A stretch of 64,000 nt of DNA from Streptococcus sanguinis (GCF_019929225.1 NZ_JAHZPA010000008.1:42439-106438); one strand, 5' to 3'; counted from the first letter of the stretch, positions 28,657 to 38,020 are shown. Translations and numbers: made by a program. Notes: a model not told the origin generated them from the letters alone.

Positions 28657-29667
28657 TTATTTAAAGGTCACACAAACAGCTTCGGGAACGTAGAAATCGT
28701 GGGAGATTTCTGTCAATTTTCCACTTTCTGCATCGCGTTTGAAAATAGTTGCATTATCAGAGTCTTGATGGACAGCAATGATATGGTTCTGATCCGGTGT
28801 GATGTTGAAATCCCGCGGATTTTGACCATTGGTAGGTGCAATCTGGATTAACTCCAAACTGCCGTCGGCTAAGATTTTGTAAACGTCAAGAGAGTCATGA
28901 CCGCGGTTGGAACCGTAGAGGAACTTGCCATCAGCAGACAGACGGATAGCAGCTGTTCCGTTTGCACCTTCAAAGTCCTCTGGCAAGGTGGAGACGGTTT
29001 GCAGGTGTTCAAAATGGCCGACTCCATCGTAAATCAGGACTTCAATAGTAGAATTAAGCTCACAGATTAAATAGGCGATTTTATAATGATGGTGGAAAAC
29101 GATATGGCGGGCACCAGCTCCAGCGGCACACTTGTAGGTATCCAGAGGGCTAATCTTTCCGTCTTCAGCAACATCATAGGTGGTTACTTCATCAGATCCC
29201 AAGTCGCAAGTAATCAGGTATTGATCTGGTGTAAGGTCAGCATAGTGGACATGGGCAGACGCTTGGTTGGCGTGTGGTCCTTGGCCTTGGTGGGTAGCTG
29301 AGTCAGCCAGTTCTAGTCTGCCATCAGTCAGACGTCTGTAGACCAAGACTTGTCCCTTATGATAATTAGCACCGTAAACCAAGTTACGCTCTTCGTCGAC
29401 TGCGACATAGCAAAGCGGAGCCCCTTCTTCAACGACATGGTTGAGGAGCTGACCTGCCTGGTCAAAGGCAGCAATACCTCCCTGTCCGTCCTTTGCTCCG
29501 ACAGAATAGAGATGTCCAGCCTTATCAAAGGCTAGGTAGGTTGGACTGGGCTCTTCAGCAAGCAAGGTCAAGTTTTCTAAAGTTCCTTTCTTAGAATTAA
29601 AATCTGCTTTGTAAATTCCCTTGGAATCTCTGCGAGTATAGGTTCCAAAGTAAACTGTTTGTGTCAT
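28657..29667 (-). CDS. Lactonase family protein (6-phosphogluconolactonase/YkgB type)
   Basis: A 336-residue seven-bladed beta-propeller of the lactonase (PF10282) family; members hydrolyse 6-phosphogluconolactone in the oxidative pentose phosphate pathway. Repeated blades with GSNRGHDSL, DLGSDEV and the TPDQNHIIAVHQDS segment are visible. It is distinct from the NagB-like DevB lactonase. GAGGTAAT precedes the ATG at 29667 and an extended -10 (TGATATAAT, 29704-29712 minus strand) lies 36 bases upstream. Whether the substrate is 6-phosphogluconolactone here is inferred. Confidence 0.85.
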   Translation of the reverse strand: MTQTVYFGTYTRRDSKGIYKADFNSKKGTLENLTLLAEEPSPTYLAFDKAGHLYSVGAKDGQGGIAAFDQAGQLLNHVVEEGAPLCYVAVDEERNLVYGANYHKGQVLVYRRLTDGRLELADSATHQGQGPHANQASAHVHYADLTPDQYLITCDLGSDEVTTYDVAEDGKISPLDTYKCAAGAGARHIVFHHHYKIAYLICELNSTIEVLIYDGVGHFEHLQTVSTLPEDFEGANGTAAIRLSADGKFLYGSNRGHDSLDVYKILADGSLELIQIAPTNGQNPRDFNITPDQNHIIAVHQDSDNATIFKRDAESGKLTEISHDFYVPEAVCVTFK

Positions 29668-29703
29668 GACATTACCTCGTATATATTTAGATTGCTTGCT
29701 ACT

Positions 29704-29712
29704 ATTATATCA
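29704..29712 (-). promoter_or_regulatory. Promoter of the lactonase gene
   Basis: Minus-strand TGATATAAT extended -10, ordinary leader length. Confidence 0.6.
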
Positions 29713-29864
29713 TAAAAGCAGATGATAGGGATTAGAGCGAAGAATTTGCCTGATTTTCAACAGAAAAGTATTGGTTTTGAAAAAATAGATAAAAAACAGA
29801 TAGTGGGTAGGAAGGGGATAGATGGCTTTGTTAGAATAGAATTGTTCAAAAAAACAATTACTGT

Positions 29865-29885
29865 CAGGAAGCAACAAACTTCCTG
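29865..29885 (+). other. Hairpin in the leader of the lipoprotein/MacAB operon
   Basis: Perfect seven-bp stem CAGGAAG/CTTCCTG with loop CAACAAA, ending 24 bases before the ATG. No T run follows, so it is not a terminator; it could protect the mRNA 5' end or be a protein target. The rest of 29713-29864 shows no supported gene. Confidence 0.45.
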
Positions 29886-29909
29886 CTTGCTAAACAAAGG
29901 AGAAATCAA

Positions 29910-30182
29910 ATGAACGTTAAAAAAATTGCTATGCTCGTTGCCCTTATCGGAATGTCAGGATTCTTTTTAGCCGCATGCGGAAATAAAGAAGCAGATAACT
30001 CAGAAATTAAGGATGGAAAACAAGTAGACTTCCAGAAGGATGCTGTTGATAAGAAGACCAAGACAGTCGATGGCAAAGAAGTGACAGAATACACAATGCC
30101 TGATGGAAATGTTATCCAAATCCCAGCAGATGGTGAGGAAATTCCAGAAGATGGATCAGGATCTAGCTCAGAAGCTGAATAA
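29910..30182 (+). CDS. Small lipoprotein ahead of the MacAB-like operon
   Basis: A 90-residue lipoprotein: signal peptide with lipobox FLAAC and lipidated Cys23, then a hydrophilic acidic domain (about 28-75, with DKKTKTVDGKEVTEYTMPDG) and a Gly/Ser/Glu tail. After processing it would sit on the outer face of the membrane. AAAGGAG precedes the start. The MacA-like gene starts 28 bases after its stop without a terminator, so it is probably co-transcribed and may act with the transporter as sensor or accessory. No named family recognised. Confidence 0.75.
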   Translation: MNVKKIAMLVALIGMSGFFLAACGNKEADNSEIKDGKQVDFQKDAVDKKTKTVDGKEVTEYTMPDGNVIQIPADGEEIPEDGSGSSSEAE

Positions 30183-30210
30183 AGATTAAAACATGTAGGT
30201 TGGAGGCAAT

Positions 30211-31476
30211 ATGTTTCGAAGAAAAAAAATGAATCGTAAGACCATTCTATTGGGCAGCACGGTCATTCTTGCTTGTGCTGGGCTGGGAGGCTATCTGTAT
30301 TTTAGACAGATCAATCAACAACAGGCCATGAAAATGGCAGATAAGGCGATTGATTCGCTGACAGTCCAAGAAGCTGTCAATAACAGCAAAAAAACAAGCC
30401 TGGTTTTATCTGGGGAAGTAGTTGCCAACAATAGCAGTAAGGTCAAGATTGACCCTTCTAAAGGGGAAGTCAAGGAAGTATTTGTCAAAAATGGTGATAC
30501 CGTTACACAAGGACAGCCGCTCTTTTCCTATGCGACAGAGCAGCAATTGACAGCCCAGTCGGCTCAATATGATGCCCAGTCCAAGGCAAATGGCATTACA
30601 GCCGCTCAAAACAGCGCTGCGATTAAATGGGAAACCTATAATCGCAAGTTGGCCAGCTTAAACTCACTCAAGGACAAATACAATTCCAGTCAGGATGAGT
30701 CATTGCTGGAGCAGATAAAGTCTGCTGAAGACGAGCTGGCTCAGGCGTTGAGCGATGCTAAGACTGCGGATAGTGAAGTGACGACAGCTCAGATTGAGGC
30801 TGAAAAGGCCCAAGTGACAGCCCAGACAGAATCAGATCGGATGAAGTATGATACTGTGACTGCTGATACAGCAGGAACAATTACCTCTATGAATGAAGAT
30901 TTGCCTAATCAGTCCAAGGCCAAAAAAGAAGAAGAAAACTTTATTGAGATTATGGACAAGTCCAAAACTCTGGTCAAAGGTACTGTCAGTGAATTTGACC
31001 GTGAAAAGCTGAGTGTCGGCCAGAAAGTGGAAGTGGTGGATCGCAAGGATCCTAAGAAACGCTGGAGTGGTACGGTAACTCAGGTCGGTAGTCTGACAGC
31101 AGAAAATACTTCCAATAATAATGGTGGGAATAAGCAACAGGAAAATCCCAACCAAGGTAAGTATCCTTATACCGTAGAGCTGGATCAAGGTGGTGAAATG
31201 CCGTTGGTGGGTTCCCATTCCTATGTCAACATCGTGGAGAATGCTCCTGAGGCAGGAAAGGTAGTTGTCAATAAGGCTTATACTTTCAATAAAAATGGCA
31301 AGACCTATGTCTGGAAGGTAGAGGGCAAGACTCTGAAAATGCAGGAAGTCAAGACCAAGAAAGTTTCTGACCGTTTGGTAGAGATTACAGAAGGTCTGAC
31401 TATGCAGGATACCATTTCAACACCGAGAGCAGGTATGGAAGAAGGGATGGAGGTAGGACAGCATGTTAAAGCTTAA
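30211..31476 (+). CDS. MacA/HlyD-like efflux adaptor
   Basis: A 421-residue membrane-anchored adaptor: one N-terminal transmembrane helix (about 11-29), a split biotinyl-lipoyl domain (VKEVFVKNGDTVTQGQPLFSY near 90-110 and DTVTADTAGTITSM near 212), a helical hairpin between them (about 120-205), a beta-barrel region and a membrane-proximal C-terminal domain. Gram-positive MacA-like proteins form a collar over the FtsX-like permease. The order adaptor - ATPase - permease matches a pneumococcal MacAB-like pump I recall as Spr0693-0695. GGAGG precedes the ATG at 30211 at close spacing; ATG 30229 is an alternative start. Confidence 0.88.
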   Translation: MFRRKKMNRKTILLGSTVILACAGLGGYLYFRQINQQQAMKMADKAIDSLTVQEAVNNSKKTSLVLSGEVVANNSSKVKIDPSKGEVKEVFVKNGDTVTQGQPLFSYATEQQLTAQSAQYDAQSKANGITAAQNSAAIKWETYNRKLASLNSLKDKYNSSQDESLLEQIKSAEDELAQALSDAKTADSEVTTAQIEAEKAQVTAQTESDRMKYDTVTADTAGTITSMNEDLPNQSKAKKEEENFIEIMDKSKTLVKGTVSEFDREKLSVGQKVEVVDRKDPKKRWSGTVTQVGSLTAENTSNNNGGNKQQENPNQGKYPYTVELDQGGEMPLVGSHSYVNIVENAPEAGKVVVNKAYTFNKNGKTYVWKVEGKTLKMQEVKTKKVSDRLVEITEGLTMQDTISTPRAGMEEGMEVGQHVKA

Positions 31477-32137
31477 GGATATCCACAAATCTTATCAGCA
31501 GGGCAGTCAGGAATTTCCAATTTTAAAAGGAATTGATCTGCATGTGAAAGAGGGGGATTTTCTGGCTATCATGGGACCGTCTGGATCTGGCAAGTCCACT
31601 CTGATGAACATTATCGGCTGTCTGGATAAGGCAAGTTCTGGGACTTATCATATTGAAGGGACCGATGTGTCTGAGCTGTCTGACAATCAGTTGTCCGATT
31701 TGCGCAATCAGAAGATTGGCTTTGTTTTTCAAAATTTTAACCTCATGCCCAAGCTAACAGCCTGTCAAAATGTGGAACTGCCTCTGACTTACATGAAAAT
31801 TCCTAAAAAAGAGAGACGGGAGCGGGCTCTGGAAATGTTGCGATTGGTCGGACTGGAAGAAAGAAGTGATTTCAAGCCTATGGAGCTGTCCGGTGGTCAA
31901 AAGCAGCGGGTAGCCATTGCACGAGCCTTGGTAACCAATCCCAGCTTCATCCTTGGTGACGAACCAACGGGGGCCCTGGATACCAAGACCAGTGTGCAGA
32001 TTATGGATCTTTTCAAGCAGTTTAATGATGAGGGCAAGACCATTGTCATCATTACCCATGAGCCGGAAGTAGCCCAACTCTGCAAGCAGACGGTTATCCT
32101 GCGGGACGGTAATATAGAGAGCAAAGCGATAGGATAG
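31463..32137 (+). CDS. MacB-type ABC transporter ATPase
   Basis: A 224-residue ABC ATPase of the LolD/MacB group: Walker A GPSGSGKST, Q-loop QNFNLMP, signature LSGGQKQR, Walker B FILGDEPTGALD, switch His in IITHE. It overlaps the adaptor gene by 14 bases, with GGAGG inside the adaptor's 3' end. It powers the permease encoded 12 bases downstream. Confidence 0.93.
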   Translation: MLKLKDIHKSYQQGSQEFPILKGIDLHVKEGDFLAIMGPSGSGKSTLMNIIGCLDKASSGTYHIEGTDVSELSDNQLSDLRNQKIGFVFQNFNLMPKLTACQNVELPLTYMKIPKKERRERALEMLRLVGLEERSDFKPMELSGGQKQRVAIARALVTNPSFILGDEPTGALDTKTSVQIMDLFKQFNDEGKTIVIITHEPEVAQLCKQTVILRDGNIESKAIG

Positions 32138-32149
32138 AAAGGAAGCTGT

Positions 32150-33367
32150 ATGGAAGATATTTTTGTAGCTCTGAATTCAATCTTGTCGCATAAAATGCGC
32201 TCTATGCTGACCATGTTGGGGATTATCATCGGGATAGGCGCTATCATCGCTATCTTTTCTATCATTGAGGGAAATACGGAAAATACTAAGCGTCAGCTCA
32301 TCGGCGGCAACAATAACACAATCAAGGTCGTCTATGACAAGAAAAGCGCCATTGATCCGACCATTCCAGAGAAATCTCAAGCTCAGAAACCTTCTTATAT
32401 TCCCTTTATGGGAGAGGATGTATTAAGCAAGATTAAGGAAATCTCTGGGGTCAAGAATGCTCTGCTGACCTATGGTACAGATGAGAAGATTTACTATCTG
32501 AGCCAAAAGTCATCTGGGAAGATTCAGGCTGTTTCGCAGACAGCCGCTGACATCAAGCAGCAGCGTCTGCTGGAAGGTGAAGGATTTGACTCAGAAGCCT
32601 TTAAAAATCAAGAGCAGGTGACCTATTTAGAAAAGTCACTTTATGACAGTCTTTTTCCAAAGGGTGATGGTATCGGCAAATATGTTGAAGTCTTGGGTAA
32701 TCCCTTTAAGGTCATTGGCGTGTTTGAGTCGACTGAGCAGAGTGGTTTAACAGCTGGTGCGGAAAAGGTGGCCTATATTCCTCTGCAGCAGTGGCATCGG
32801 ATTTTTGATACCATTAATGTCAGTCCAGAAGTGACTGTCCAAACCCACAAGGCCGATGATTTGAAGAAGGTGGCCAAGAAGGTCAGTGATTATCTCAATC
32901 AGCAAATGCCACCGTCAGACTATATGTTTGGTGTGCTCAACCTGCAGGAATTTGAACGGCAGCTGGACAATCTCAACAAGTCTAACTTCGTCTTGCTAGC
33001 AGGTATTGCCAGCATCTCCCTCTTAGTCGGAGGTATTGGTGTTATGAATATCATGTTGGTTTCAGTGACAGAGCGGACTCGTGAAATCGGGATTAAAAAG
33101 GCTCTGGGAGCTCGGCGGAAGATTATTCTCAAGCAATTCCTGATTGAGGCAGTTATCCTGACTCTGATGGGAGGGATTATTGGCGTGGTGGCTGGTATCG
33201 CCTCAGGCTTTGCCATCACCCAGTCTCTAGCCTATCCGTATATTTTATCCCTCTTTTCTGTCTTTGTAAGTTTGCTCTTTTGTTGTATAATAGGAGTAGT
33301 ATTTGGGCTCCTGCCAGCTGTCAAAGCTTCCAAGCTGGATCCGATCGAAGCCCTGCGATTTGAATAG
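32150..33367 (+). CDS. MacB/FtsX-type ABC transporter permease
   Basis: A 405-residue permease with the MacB layout: N-terminal membrane helix (about 18-40, LTMLGIIIGIGAIIAIFSII), a large extracellular domain (about 45-275), and three C-terminal membrane helices with the FtsX-family signature TERTREIGIKKALGARRK near 305. MacB proteins move substrates such as peptides or antibiotics by mechanotransmission. Substrate here is unknown; likely ligands are membrane-active peptides. GAAAGGAAG is the ribosome site. Confidence 0.92.
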   Translation: MEDIFVALNSILSHKMRSMLTMLGIIIGIGAIIAIFSIIEGNTENTKRQLIGGNNNTIKVVYDKKSAIDPTIPEKSQAQKPSYIPFMGEDVLSKIKEISGVKNALLTYGTDEKIYYLSQKSSGKIQAVSQTAADIKQQRLLEGEGFDSEAFKNQEQVTYLEKSLYDSLFPKGDGIGKYVEVLGNPFKVIGVFESTEQSGLTAGAEKVAYIPLQQWHRIFDTINVSPEVTVQTHKADDLKKVAKKVSDYLNQQMPPSDYMFGVLNLQEFERQLDNLNKSNFVLLAGIASISLLVGGIGVMNIMLVSVTERTREIGIKKALGARRKIILKQFLIEAVILTLMGGIIGVVAGIASGFAITQSLAYPYILSLFSVFVSLLFCCIIGVVFGLLPAVKASKLDPIEALRFE

Positions 33368-33388
33368 GTAAAGGAGAAAAATCTAAGT

Positions 33389-34045
33389 ATGCACAAGATT
33401 CTAGTGGTGGAAGATGATACGACGATTAATCAAGTGATTTGCGAGTTTTTAAAGGAAAGTCAGTATGAGGTGAGGCCAGTATTTGATGGTGGCGATGCTT
33501 TGCAGGCTTTTGAAGAAGAACCCTTTGATCTAGTCATCTTAGATATGATGCTGCCAACCAAGAGTGGTCTGGAAGTACTGAAGGAAATCCGCAAGACTTC
33601 TCAGATTCCGGTCATGATCTTGACAGCACTTGATGACGAGTATACCCAGCTGGTCAGCTTTAATCACCTCATCAGTGATTATGTAACCAAGCCTTTTTCA
33701 CCGCTAATCTTGGTCAAACGGATTGAGAATATTCTGCGCAGAAATACAGTTGCTTCAGAGATTGCTGTTGGCGACCTGACGGTTTCGATTGATGACTGCA
33801 CGGTTTACTGGCAGGGTGAGAAGATGCCTCTGACCAAGAAAGAATATGAAATCTTGCAGACTCTAGCTAAGAGGAAGGGCCACTTGGTGACCCGTGATCA
33901 GCTGATGAATACCATTTGGGGCTACAGCGAGCTGGATAGTCGGGTACTGGATAATCATATCAAGAATATCCGCAAAAAGATTCCTGGTGTGCCACTGAAA
34001 ACCATTACGGGTATGGGCTACCAGCTTGGAGGAGAAGACAAGTGA
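33389..34045 (+). CDS. OmpR/PhoB-family response regulator
   Basis: A 218-residue response regulator. Receiver domain with acidic pair in VVEDD, phospho-acceptor Asp52 (VILDMMLP), Thr in MILTA and Lys in VTKPF; C-terminal winged-helix DNA-binding domain (about 125-215) with the usual RDQLMNTIWGY and LDNHIKNIRKKI. It starts 21 bases after the permease gene and is translationally coupled to its kinase (GTGA overlap), so it most likely controls this operon. Confidence 0.94.
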   Translation: MHKILVVEDDTTINQVICEFLKESQYEVRPVFDGGDALQAFEEEPFDLVILDMMLPTKSGLEVLKEIRKTSQIPVMILTALDDEYTQLVSFNHLISDYVTKPFSPLILVKRIENILRRNTVASEIAVGDLTVSIDDCTVYWQGEKMPLTKKEYEILQTLAKRKGHLVTRDQLMNTIWGYSELDSRVLDNHIKNIRKKIPGVPLKTITGMGYQLGGEDK

Positions 34046-35415
34046 AAATTGTCAAAAAGAACTTTCTCTTGACCTCGTCTATCATTTTCGTGGTGGTGAC
34101 TATCGTTCTAGCCAGTCTTTACTTTGCCATGCCGGTGTATTATCAGCAGGTTAAGAGCGGAGAAGCTAAGAGAGAATTTGACCAAGTTTCCAAGCAGGTC
34201 AAGGGAAAGTCCAGTCAGGAAATCGGCGAGCTCTTGAGCGATTATAGTAAAAAGAGCAATCTGATTTGGTTTACCTTGCTGGCGAAAGACAATACTATTC
34301 TCTATCCCTCACTCGAAGCTGGCGACGAAAGTTCTCTGCAGCTGACCATCGTTCCAACGATTGCCAACAGTGACTATGAGAGCAAGAGTTTATCAGAACG
34401 CTTTCGAACTTCAGATGGTAAAGAAGTTGTCCTGAGAGGAGAATATTCCTTACAGCCTGTTTCTGATGCTAGTCGGATTTTGCTCAATCTCTATCCATTT
34501 GTCTTGCTTGTATCTCTAAGTTTGGGTGGTCTGGCTGCCTATCTCTACAGCCGGACTTCCAGTCAGCGGATCAAAGCCATCTCTAAGAGCACCCGTCAAA
34601 TGACGAGTCTGGCTCCAGATGTGATCTGTCAGGTCAAGGGACGTGATGAGATTGCCGAACTGGCCCAAGACATCAATCATCTCTATGCTAATCTACTGAC
34701 CAGTATTGAGGCTCTGCGCCTAGAAAATGAAAAGGTAGCAGAAAGCGAGCGGGAAAAGGCAGAGTTTTTGCGAATGACATCACATGAGCTCAAGACGCCC
34801 ATTACCAGCATGATGGGGATGGTCGATGGTATGATTTATGGTGTAGGAGAGTTCAAGGATCGAGACAAGTACTTGCAGAAGTGCCGAGAAATTCTAGAGG
34901 AGCAGTCGGAGTTAGTCCAGTCTATCTTAGCCATTTCTAAACTGGAGATGAAGACTGAAACTGAACAGGAAGTCTTTTCACTCAAGCAGGTCTTGGAGGA
35001 AAATCTGAGCACCTATAGAGTTTTAGCAGATGTCAGACACTACCATTTTCAGGTTGAGCTGGCAGAAGCGAAGGTCAAGGGGAACCGCACCTATCTGCTC
35101 AAGGCTATCAAAAATTTGCTGGACAATGCCTTTCATTATACAGTAGAAGGTGGACAGATTCTACTTAGGCTGGAAGAGCGTAAGCTAGTCATCGAAAATG
35201 AGGCGGAACGAGTTTTGAACAAAGACCAAATTCAGCAGATTTTTCAGCCTTTCTATCGGCCAGACTACAGTCGCAATCGCAAGGATGGCGGAACTGGTCT
35301 GGGACTCTTTATCGTTCAGCAGATTTTGGATAAGCATGGTCTGCGATATCAGTTTGAAGCCGTTGATGGGTGGAAGATGCGCTTTAGCATTTCTCTGTCA
35401 GCTGTCGAGAAATAG
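34042..35415 (+). CDS. Sensor histidine kinase
   Basis: A 457-residue membrane kinase: TM1 about 7-28, an extracellular sensor domain of roughly 115 residues, TM2 about 146-168, HAMP linker, H-box MTSHELKTPITSM with phospho-His248, N-box NLLDNAFHYT and G-box GGTGLGLFIVQQI. The GTG start at 34042 overlaps the regulator stop by four bases, with GGAGGAGA ahead. The sizeable sensor domain argues for direct ligand sensing, unlike the short-loop BceS kinases that read flux through their transporter. Confidence 0.93.
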   Translation: MKIVKKNFLLTSSIIFVVVTIVLASLYFAMPVYYQQVKSGEAKREFDQVSKQVKGKSSQEIGELLSDYSKKSNLIWFTLLAKDNTILYPSLEAGDESSLQLTIVPTIANSDYESKSLSERFRTSDGKEVVLRGEYSLQPVSDASRILLNLYPFVLLVSLSLGGLAAYLYSRTSSQRIKAISKSTRQMTSLAPDVICQVKGRDEIAELAQDINHLYANLLTSIEALRLENEKVAESEREKAEFLRMTSHELKTPITSMMGMVDGMIYGVGEFKDRDKYLQKCREILEEQSELVQSILAISKLEMKTETEQEVFSLKQVLEENLSTYRVLADVRHYHFQVELAEAKVKGNRTYLLKAIKNLLDNAFHYTVEGGQILLRLEERKLVIENEAERVLNKDQIQQIFQPFYRPDYSRNRKDGGTGLGLFIVQQILDKHGLRYQFEAVDGWKMRFSISLSAVEK

Positions 35416-35448
35416 CCTTGCATTCTAGCTGGTCCTGTAGGAGCAGAA

Positions 35449-35509
35449 GAGAGAAGTCAGAAGCTGTATTTTGCGAAAAATACAAGTTTTCTGGCTCCTC
35501 TCTTTTTTT
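35449..35509 (+). terminator. Terminator of the ABC/two-component operon
   Basis: Long two-tier hairpin: outer stem GAGAG...CTCTC with one mismatch and a wobble, inner stem TGTATTTT/AAAATACA with GCGA loop, then seven T. Confidence 0.85.
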
Positions 35510-35550
35510 GCTTTTCCCTATAGCTGAGCAGAGAATTTTTCTCTGAAAAA

Positions 35551-35559
35551 TGTTACAAT
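35551..35559 (+). promoter_or_regulatory. Promoter of the AI-2E family gene
   Basis: Extended -10 TGTTACAAT, followed by AAGGAGGAG before the ATG at 35586. Confidence 0.6.
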
Positions 35560-35585
35560 GAAATGACAAGTTAAAGGAGGAGAAT

Positions 35586-36764
35586 ATGGAGCACAAAGAA
35601 AAAGATTTTAGCCTATCTTGGTTTTTTAAATGGTTTTTGGATAACAAGGCCATTACAGTATTTTTAGTAACACTTTTGATGGGACTGAATATTTTTATAC
35701 TGAGTAAAATCAGTTTTATTTTTAGTCCAGTCATTGAATTTTTGGGAGTAATCATGCTGCCGGTTATATTAGCCGGTCTGCTTTATTATCTGTTAAATCC
35801 CATCGTCGACTGGATGGAAAAGCACAAGATTAATCGACTGGTTGCTATTACCATTGTCTTTGTTTTAATTGCTTTTTTGATTATCTGGGGCTTGGCTGTT
35901 GCTATTCCTAGCTTGCAGCATCAGGTCATGGCCTTTGTCAGAAATGTTCCTGCTTATCTGAAGCAGGCTGACAAGTTCATCGACGATGTCGTGACTAAGT
36001 ATATTTCGGCAGATTTCAAGCCGCAGATTGAGGAATACACTAGCAATCTGTCTAGCCAGATTACCGATTGGGCCAGCAATTTTTCATCTAGGGCAGTCAA
36101 TTGGGCGGGTAACTTAATCAGTACAACTTCGCAGATTGTCGTGGCTATTATCATCATGCCGTTTATCCTTTTTTATCTGCTGAGAGATGGGAAAAATCTG
36201 AAAGGCTATGTGACCCAGTTTCTGCCAACTAAATTCCGCGCTTCCTTTGGTCAAGTGATGACGGATATCAATAGCCAGCTGGCCAACTATGTGCGAGGTC
36301 AGGTGACGGTCGCTATCATTGTAGCTCTGATGTTTATCGTTTTCTTCAAGATTATTGGTCTGCGCTATGGTGTCACTCTTGGAGTAATTGCGGGCGTTCT
36401 CAATCTAGTACCTTATCTGGGCAGCTTTTTGGCCATGCTTCCGGCTCTGGCTATCGGTTTGATTGCTGGTGGTCCAGTGATGCTGGCTAAAGTCATTGTC
36501 GTTTTTATCGTTGAGCAGACAATCGAGGGGCGTTTTGTTTCTCCTTTGGTCTTGGGCAGTCAGCTCAGCATTCATCCGATTACGATTTTATTCGTATTAT
36601 TAACTTCTGGTACTATGTTTGGCATTTGGGGCGTTTTCCTGGGAATTCCCGCCTATGCTTCAGCCAAGGTAGCCATTGCAGCCATCTTTAAGTGGTATCA
36701 GAAAGTAAGTGGCCTCTATGAAGCCGATTTTGAACAAGAAGGAGAAATCAGTGAGCAAGAGTGA
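35586..36764 (+). CDS. AI-2E transporter-family (PerM/UPF0118) membrane protein
   Basis: A 392-residue permease with about eight hydrophobic segments: a first pair near 17-85, a helical soluble region about 110-175, and the conserved C-terminal block with GLRYGVTLGVIAGVLNLVPYLGSFLA and IEGRFVSPLVLG near 320. The family includes AI-2 exporters and sodium/proton antiporters, so the substrate is open. The last 14 bases overlap the start of the TPR gene, giving coupling. Confidence 0.87.
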   Translation: MEHKEKDFSLSWFFKWFLDNKAITVFLVTLLMGLNIFILSKISFIFSPVIEFLGVIMLPVILAGLLYYLLNPIVDWMEKHKINRLVAITIVFVLIAFLIIWGLAVAIPSLQHQVMAFVRNVPAYLKQADKFIDDVVTKYISADFKPQIEEYTSNLSSQITDWASNFSSRAVNWAGNLISTTSQIVVAIIIMPFILFYLLRDGKNLKGYVTQFLPTKFRASFGQVMTDINSQLANYVRGQVTVAIIVALMFIVFFKIIGLRYGVTLGVIAGVLNLVPYLGSFLAMLPALAIGLIAGGPVMLAKVIVVFIVEQTIEGRFVSPLVLGSQLSIHPITILFVLLTSGTMFGIWGVFLGIPAYASAKVAIAAIFKWYQKVSGLYEADFEQEGEISEQE

Positions 36765-37980
36765 GCAAATGTTGGCAGCTTTACAGGAGCAGGACCTAGC
36801 TCTGGCTGATCGCTATTTCGAGCAAGCCCTGACTACAGACAGCGAAGAAGAATTATTGGATTTGGCCGATTACTTAGAGAGTATCGGCTTTTTCCCACAG
36901 GCCAAGCGTATTTTTGAAAAGTTGGCTCCTGACTATCCGGCTTCTTATATCAGCTTGGCAGCTATTGCCAGCGATGATGGGGAATTGGAGCAGGCTTTTG
37001 CCTATCTGGAGGAGATTCAGCCAGGCAGTGACTGGTATGTTGCTGCTCTCTTGGCTAAGGCTGACCTCTATCAGCTAGAGGGGCTTCCTGATGTGGCTCG
37101 TGAGAAACTGACTCAGGCAGCGGCTCTGACTGATGAGCCTTTGGTAACCTTTGGTCTGGCTGAGATAGATTTGGAGCTGGGGGATTTTTCTCAGGCGATT
37201 AAGGAATATGCCCAGCTAGAGAATCGCTCAATCTTTGAACAGACAGGCGTCTCAACCTATCAGCGGATTGGGGTCTGCTATGCCAGTCTTGGAAAATTTG
37301 CAGCTGCCATTGAGTTTTTGGAGAAAGCAGTTGAGCTGGAGTATGACGATGCTGCGGTTTATGAGCTAGCAACTATATTAGCGGACCAGGAAGAATACCA
37401 GAAAGCCAATCTTTATTTTAAGCAACTGGATACTCTGTCACCGGATTTTGAAGGCTACGAATATGGCTATGCCCTATCTCTTCATGCGGAGCATCGGACG
37501 GCTGAAGCCCTGACCCTTGCCCAGCAGGGCTTGGCTAAGAATCCTTTTGAGACTCGGCTCTTGCTTTTAGCCTCGCAGCTTTCTTATGAACTTCATGATG
37601 AGAAAGCGGCTGAACATTATCTCTTGCAGGCTCAGGAAGATGCGGATGATTTGGAAGAGATTGCCTTGCGACTGACTACTCTTTACTTAGAGCAGGAGCG
37701 CTATGAGGATATTTTAGAATTTGCAGACCAAGAAGTCGATAACGCCTTGACCCGCTGGAATCTGGCGCGTGCTTATCAGGCCTTGGAAAATCTGGAAAAA
37801 GCAGAGGAACTCTATAATCAACTGGCTCGTGAATTGCAAGATAATCCAGAGTTTCTAGAGCAGCATGTCTATCTTTTGCGAGAATTAGGCCGATTTGAAG
37901 AAGCTAAAAGGGCTGCAGCTTCTTACTTGAGACTAGTACCTGATGATGCTAGTATGCAGGAGCTTTATGAAAGCTTATAA
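36751..37980 (+). CDS. TPR-repeat protein
   Basis: A 409-residue acidic, all-helical cytoplasmic protein built from about ten tetratricopeptide-like repeats (for example FGLAEIDLELGDFSQAIKEY, RIGVCYASLGKFAAAIEFLE). Such proteins are interaction scaffolds; no catalytic motif is present. The GTG at 36751 is preferred because AAGGAG lies six bases upstream; the longer frame back to 36709 has no ribosome site. It is co-transcribed with the AI-2E-family permease. Confidence 0.85.
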   Translation: MSKSEQMLAALQEQDLALADRYFEQALTTDSEEELLDLADYLESIGFFPQAKRIFEKLAPDYPASYISLAAIASDDGELEQAFAYLEEIQPGSDWYVAALLAKADLYQLEGLPDVAREKLTQAAALTDEPLVTFGLAEIDLELGDFSQAIKEYAQLENRSIFEQTGVSTYQRIGVCYASLGKFAAAIEFLEKAVELEYDDAAVYELATILADQEEYQKANLYFKQLDTLSPDFEGYEYGYALSLHAEHRTAEALTLAQQGLAKNPFETRLLLLASQLSYELHDEKAAEHYLLQAQEDADDLEEIALRLTTLYLEQERYEDILEFADQEVDNALTRWNLARAYQALENLEKAEELYNQLARELQDNPEFLEQHVYLLRELGRFEEAKRAAASYLRLVPDDASMQELYESL

Positions 37981-38020
37981 GAGCTGAAGAAGCACTCGCT
38001 CAGCCCCTTCCCATAATTTG

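Noticed and set aside
29722..29913. 63-codon open frame ahead of the lipoprotein gene
   Set aside because: No ribosome site, overlaps the lipoprotein start out of frame and lies over the hairpin leader; composition is not protein-like.
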